This document shows positions 7,495-9,343 of a stretch of 9,343 bases of DNA, in pieces. A model generated the notes under the pieces. The model searched no databases and had not been told where the DNA came from. It worked only from the letters and a program-made list of their open reading frames with translations. A program made the position numbers and the translations under genes. Positions within the stretch are counted from its first letter, which is position 1; each line of letters opens with the position of its first letter. Source of the DNA: an uncultured Roseburia sp. (GTDB taxonomy: Bacteria; Bacillota_A; Clostridia; Lachnospirales; Lachnospiraceae); the NCBI GenBank assembly GCA_900753715.1, contig CAAEAE010000079.1, positions 1 through 9,343 on the forward strand, written 5' to 3'.

Positions 7495-7824
7495 ATGGTT
7501 ACCTCCATTGCACGCCAGAGCGTGATTATCAAATGTAATATGAAAAAATCAGTTCTGACCGGAAACTACGAATTTTATTATGCGGCAGGTCTGGTGTCTA
7601 AGCTGTCCGGGATTTCCATCGACGATGAGATACATCCGACGGAGCTTTTGGAGCTTTTGACAAAAGAGATTCCGGGACTTACGCCCTCGGATGAAAAAGA
7701 GGCGTATCTGTTTCAGATGATTTTAAATTACAGACCAAGTGAAGAATGGGATGAGCAGATGAAAGAGCTGTTACTCTGGGGCAAGAGCGAGCAGTATCTT
7801 TGGACTGTGACACTACCGAATTAA
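7495..7824 (+). CDS. Hypothetical protein between spoVAB and the dehydrogenase
   Basis: This is a 109-residue soluble protein starting MVTSIARQSVI, with no signal peptide or membrane span. The middle is mixed, and the C-terminal two thirds look helical and acidic (for example TELLELLTKEIPGL and EEWDEQMKELLLW). I do not recognise the family and see no catalytic motif. An upstream ATG at 7456 would give 122 residues but has a poor ribosome site. It is 29 bases before the dehydrogenase gene and shares a probable promoter at 7424-7453 with it, so the pair is likely co-expressed. A role with the dehydrogenase is possible but is inferred from position alone. Confidence 0.7.
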   Translation: MVTSIARQSVIIKCNMKKSVLTGNYEFYYAAGLVSKLSGISIDDEIHPTELLELLTKEIPGLTPSDEKEAYLFQMILNYRPSEEWDEQMKELLLWGKSEQYLWTVTLPN

Positions 7825-7853
7825 CTACAAAAGCAGAAAAGGAGAATACAAAC

Positions 7854-8915
7854 ATGCAGACAGGGAAGGGAATTGCAGTGCCGGCTATTTTAAAGGTTGG
7901 CGAGGGAACGTTAAAGAAAATTGGAACATATCTTAAGGCAGAGCAGATAGAACAGGTCGTCATCTTTTTTGGAAACGGTCTGATTGATTTATTTGGAATG
8001 GATGTGATGAATTCCTTAAAAGAAGAGGGCATTACGGTACTCGAATATAACGAGTTAGACACGGTGGACATTGACGACATCATTACGCTGGCATTTGCGA
8101 TGCCGAACCGCACGCAGGCGGTCATCTCCATCGGCGGCGGAAAAGTGATTGATGCGGGAAAATATGCGGCGTTTCTGCGCAATCTTCCGTTTATCAGCGT
8201 TCCGACTTCAAGCTCAAGCGACGGTTTTTCAAGCGCGAGCGCATCCCTTTATGTGCACGGAAAAAGGACGTCCGTTCCGGCAAAGCTTGCGTACGGGATT
8301 GTCGTGGACACCGGAGTGATTAGGACAGCACCGGAAAAGTTTATCTATTCCGGCATCGGGGATATGCTCTCGAAAATTACCGCCATATACGACTGGATTT
8401 ATGAGGAAAAATGCGGTTATGGAGAGGTCAACGATTTTGCAGTCATGATTGCCAAAAAAGCAGTAAACAGCTTCGTGCGGACACCTTATGAGAGCATCAA
8501 GGATGAACTTTTTTTAAAAGAGTTAGTGGATTCTCTGGCAATGAGCGGAATTGCCAATGAAATTGCGGGCAGCAGTGCGCCGACAAGTGGCAGTGAGCAT
8601 CTGATTTCCCATGCTCTCGATAAAATCCTTGAGACGCCGCAGCTCCACGGAATTCAGGTGGGAATTGCGACCTATATCATGAGTAAGGTGCAGAATCACC
8701 GATACATAAGAGTGCAGACGGTTTTGGAAGAAACCGGATTTTTGGCCTATGCAAAGACACTTGGAATGAGAAAAGCAGATTTTCTTGAGGCGATTGAATT
8801 AGCGCCATCCATCAAGCCGCATCGTCATACCTACCTTCACGAGGAGCAGTATCGCGAGGCGGCAAAAAAACTTGTACTTACGGACGAAGTGTTAAACAAG
8901 ATTCTGGTGGAATAA
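7854..8915 (+). CDS. sn-Glycerol-1-phosphate dehydrogenase-like protein (iron-containing alcohol dehydrogenase superfamily)
   Basis: This 353-residue protein has the superfamily's N-terminal nucleotide-binding half and helical metal-binding half. ISIGGGKVIDAGKY (about 91-104) is the pyrophosphate-binding loop, VPTSSSSDGFSSASAS (116-131) resembles the substrate and cofactor region of the AraM/EgsA group, and GDMLSKITAIYDW (about 169-181) is typical of that group. Asp170, His249 (in SGSEHLISHALD) and His265 (in QLHGIQVG) fit the metal triad of glycerol and glycerol-1-phosphate dehydrogenases. The likely reaction is reduction of dihydroxyacetone phosphate to sn-glycerol-1-phosphate; glycerol dehydrogenase is the main alternative. 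ATG 7854 is chosen because GGAG lies 9 bases upstream; a TTG at 7800 would overlap the previous gene. The gene sits, unusually, inside a spoVA locus. Confidence 0.8.
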   Translation: MQTGKGIAVPAILKVGEGTLKKIGTYLKAEQIEQVVIFFGNGLIDLFGMDVMNSLKEEGITVLEYNELDTVDIDDIITLAFAMPNRTQAVISIGGGKVIDAGKYAAFLRNLPFISVPTSSSSDGFSSASASLYVHGKRTSVPAKLAYGIVVDTGVIRTAPEKFIYSGIGDMLSKITAIYDWIYEEKCGYGEVNDFAVMIAKKAVNSFVRTPYESIKDELFLKELVDSLAMSGIANEIAGSSAPTSGSEHLISHALDKILETPQLHGIQVGIATYIMSKVQNHRYIRVQTVLEETGFLAYAKTLGMRKADFLEAIELAPSIKPHRHTYLHEEQYREAAKKLVLTDEVLNKILVE

Positions 8916-8939
8916 TCGACGGACTTTTTTGCCATACTA
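8910..8939 (+). promoter_or_regulatory. Candidate sigma-G promoter for spoVAC
   Basis: GAATA (8910-8914) and CATACTA (8933-8939) are 18 bases apart, a full match to the forespore sigma-G consensus GMATA-N18-CATNHTA. The -35 overlaps the last codons and stop of the dehydrogenase gene. Transcription should start about 8945-8947, right at the AGGAGG of spoVAC, so the leader would be very short; this is the main reason for caution. Confidence 0.5.
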
Positions 8940-8960
8940 ATCACAGGAGGAAGAATGGTA

Positions 8961-9343
8961 ATGGCAAATAAGGAAGCGGAAAAACAAAAAAAGCTGGATG
9001 ACACTTTATATGGAGAGAAGAAAGAGGAACGGGAGCAGGCGTACAACGAATATGTAAAGAATGTGACACCGACGCACAATCTTGCGGCAAACATGGCAAA
9101 AGCGTTTGTGATGGGCGGTGCAATCTGCTGTATCGGGCAATTTTTCTTAAATACGGCAAAAAGCTATGGGCTGGATTCCGATACCGCCGGAGGCTGGTGC
9201 AGCATGCTCCTGATTCTTCTGTCGGTGCTTTTGACCGGATTTAACATTTACCCATCGCTTGCCAACTGGGGCGGTGCCGGAGCGCTCGTGCCAATCACAG
9301 GTTTTGCAAACGGTGTGGCGGCTCCTGCGATTGAGTTTCAGAA
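8961..9343 (+). CDS. spoVAC: Stage V sporulation protein AC, 3'-partial
   Basis: About 127 residues are visible before the window ends. A charged N-terminal stretch rich in Lys and Glu (about 1-40) is followed by membrane segments, with FVMGGAICCIGQFF (about 52-65), a span with MLLILLSVLLTGFNIY (about 83-98) and then GAGALVPITGFANGVAAPA (about 105-123), the signature of SpoVAC and its relative SpoVAE. SpoVAC is a core channel subunit for dipicolinic acid movement, and the B. subtilis protein has mechanosensitive channel activity. The start is uncertain: AGGAGG at 8945-8950 is 4 bases from ATG 8955 and 10 bases from ATG 8961, and I prefer 8961 for spacing. The charged N-terminus looks longer than usual. 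spoVAD and spoVAE are expected just beyond the window. Confidence 0.92.
   Translation, partial: MANKEAEKQKKLDDTLYGEKKEEREQAYNEYVKNVTPTHNLAANMAKAFVMGGAICCIGQFFLNTAKSYGLDSDTAGGWCSMLLILLSVLLTGFNIYPSLANWGGAGALVPITGFANGVAAPAIEFQ

Noticed and set aside
8921..8930. GGAC followed by a run of six T after the dehydrogenase gene, as a possible terminator.
   Set aside because: There is no stem before the T-run; it forms the spacer of the candidate sigma-G promoter instead.

Overview
The window looks like chromosomal DNA of an endospore-forming, gut-type Firmicute, probably a member of Lachnospiraceae or a close relative. This is inferred from the spoVA sporulation genes, the plant-glycan hydrolases, strong AGGAGG-type ribosome binding sites and moderate G+C. 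I cannot name a species. No tRNA, rRNA, CRISPR array, insertion sequence or phage gene was seen.

Region 1 (1-4799, + strand) is a tightly spaced carbohydrate-utilisation operon. It holds the C-terminal part of a family 43-type glycoside hydrolase with a discoidin-like domain, a TIM-barrel sugar-phosphate isomerase/epimerase-type protein, and a complete GH78 alpha-L-rhamnosidase whose expected active-site residues are all present. The gaps are 24 and 18 bases. Together they suggest breakdown of a rhamnose-containing plant glycan or glycoside.

Region 2 (4854-6064, - strand) is a two-gene operon with a 4-base ATGA overlap. It encodes the two halves of a split ThrE/YjjP-YjjB-type exporter (threonine/serine exporter family). 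It converges on region 1 across a 54-base gap with no clear terminator.

Region 3 (6198-9343, + strand) is a spoVA locus, divergent from the exporter. In order it holds a 51-residue membrane protein missing from usual gene lists, spoVAA, spoVAB, an unrecognised 109-residue protein, a glycerol-1-phosphate dehydrogenase-like enzyme, and the start of spoVAC, which runs off the window. SpoVA proteins form the channel that moves dipicolinic acid into the forespore and releases it at germination.

The most notable observation is that the spoVA genes are split between spoVAB and spoVAC by a two-gene cassette. A near-consensus housekeeping promoter (TTGACA, 18 bases, TAGAAT) starts exactly at the end of spoVAB. 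A sequence matching the forespore sigma-G consensus (GAATA, 18 bases, CATACTA) lies at the end of the dehydrogenase gene, just before spoVAC. This suggests that the dehydrogenase pair is expressed in growing cells and that sporulation control is restored for spoVAC onward. Both promoter calls are by eye.
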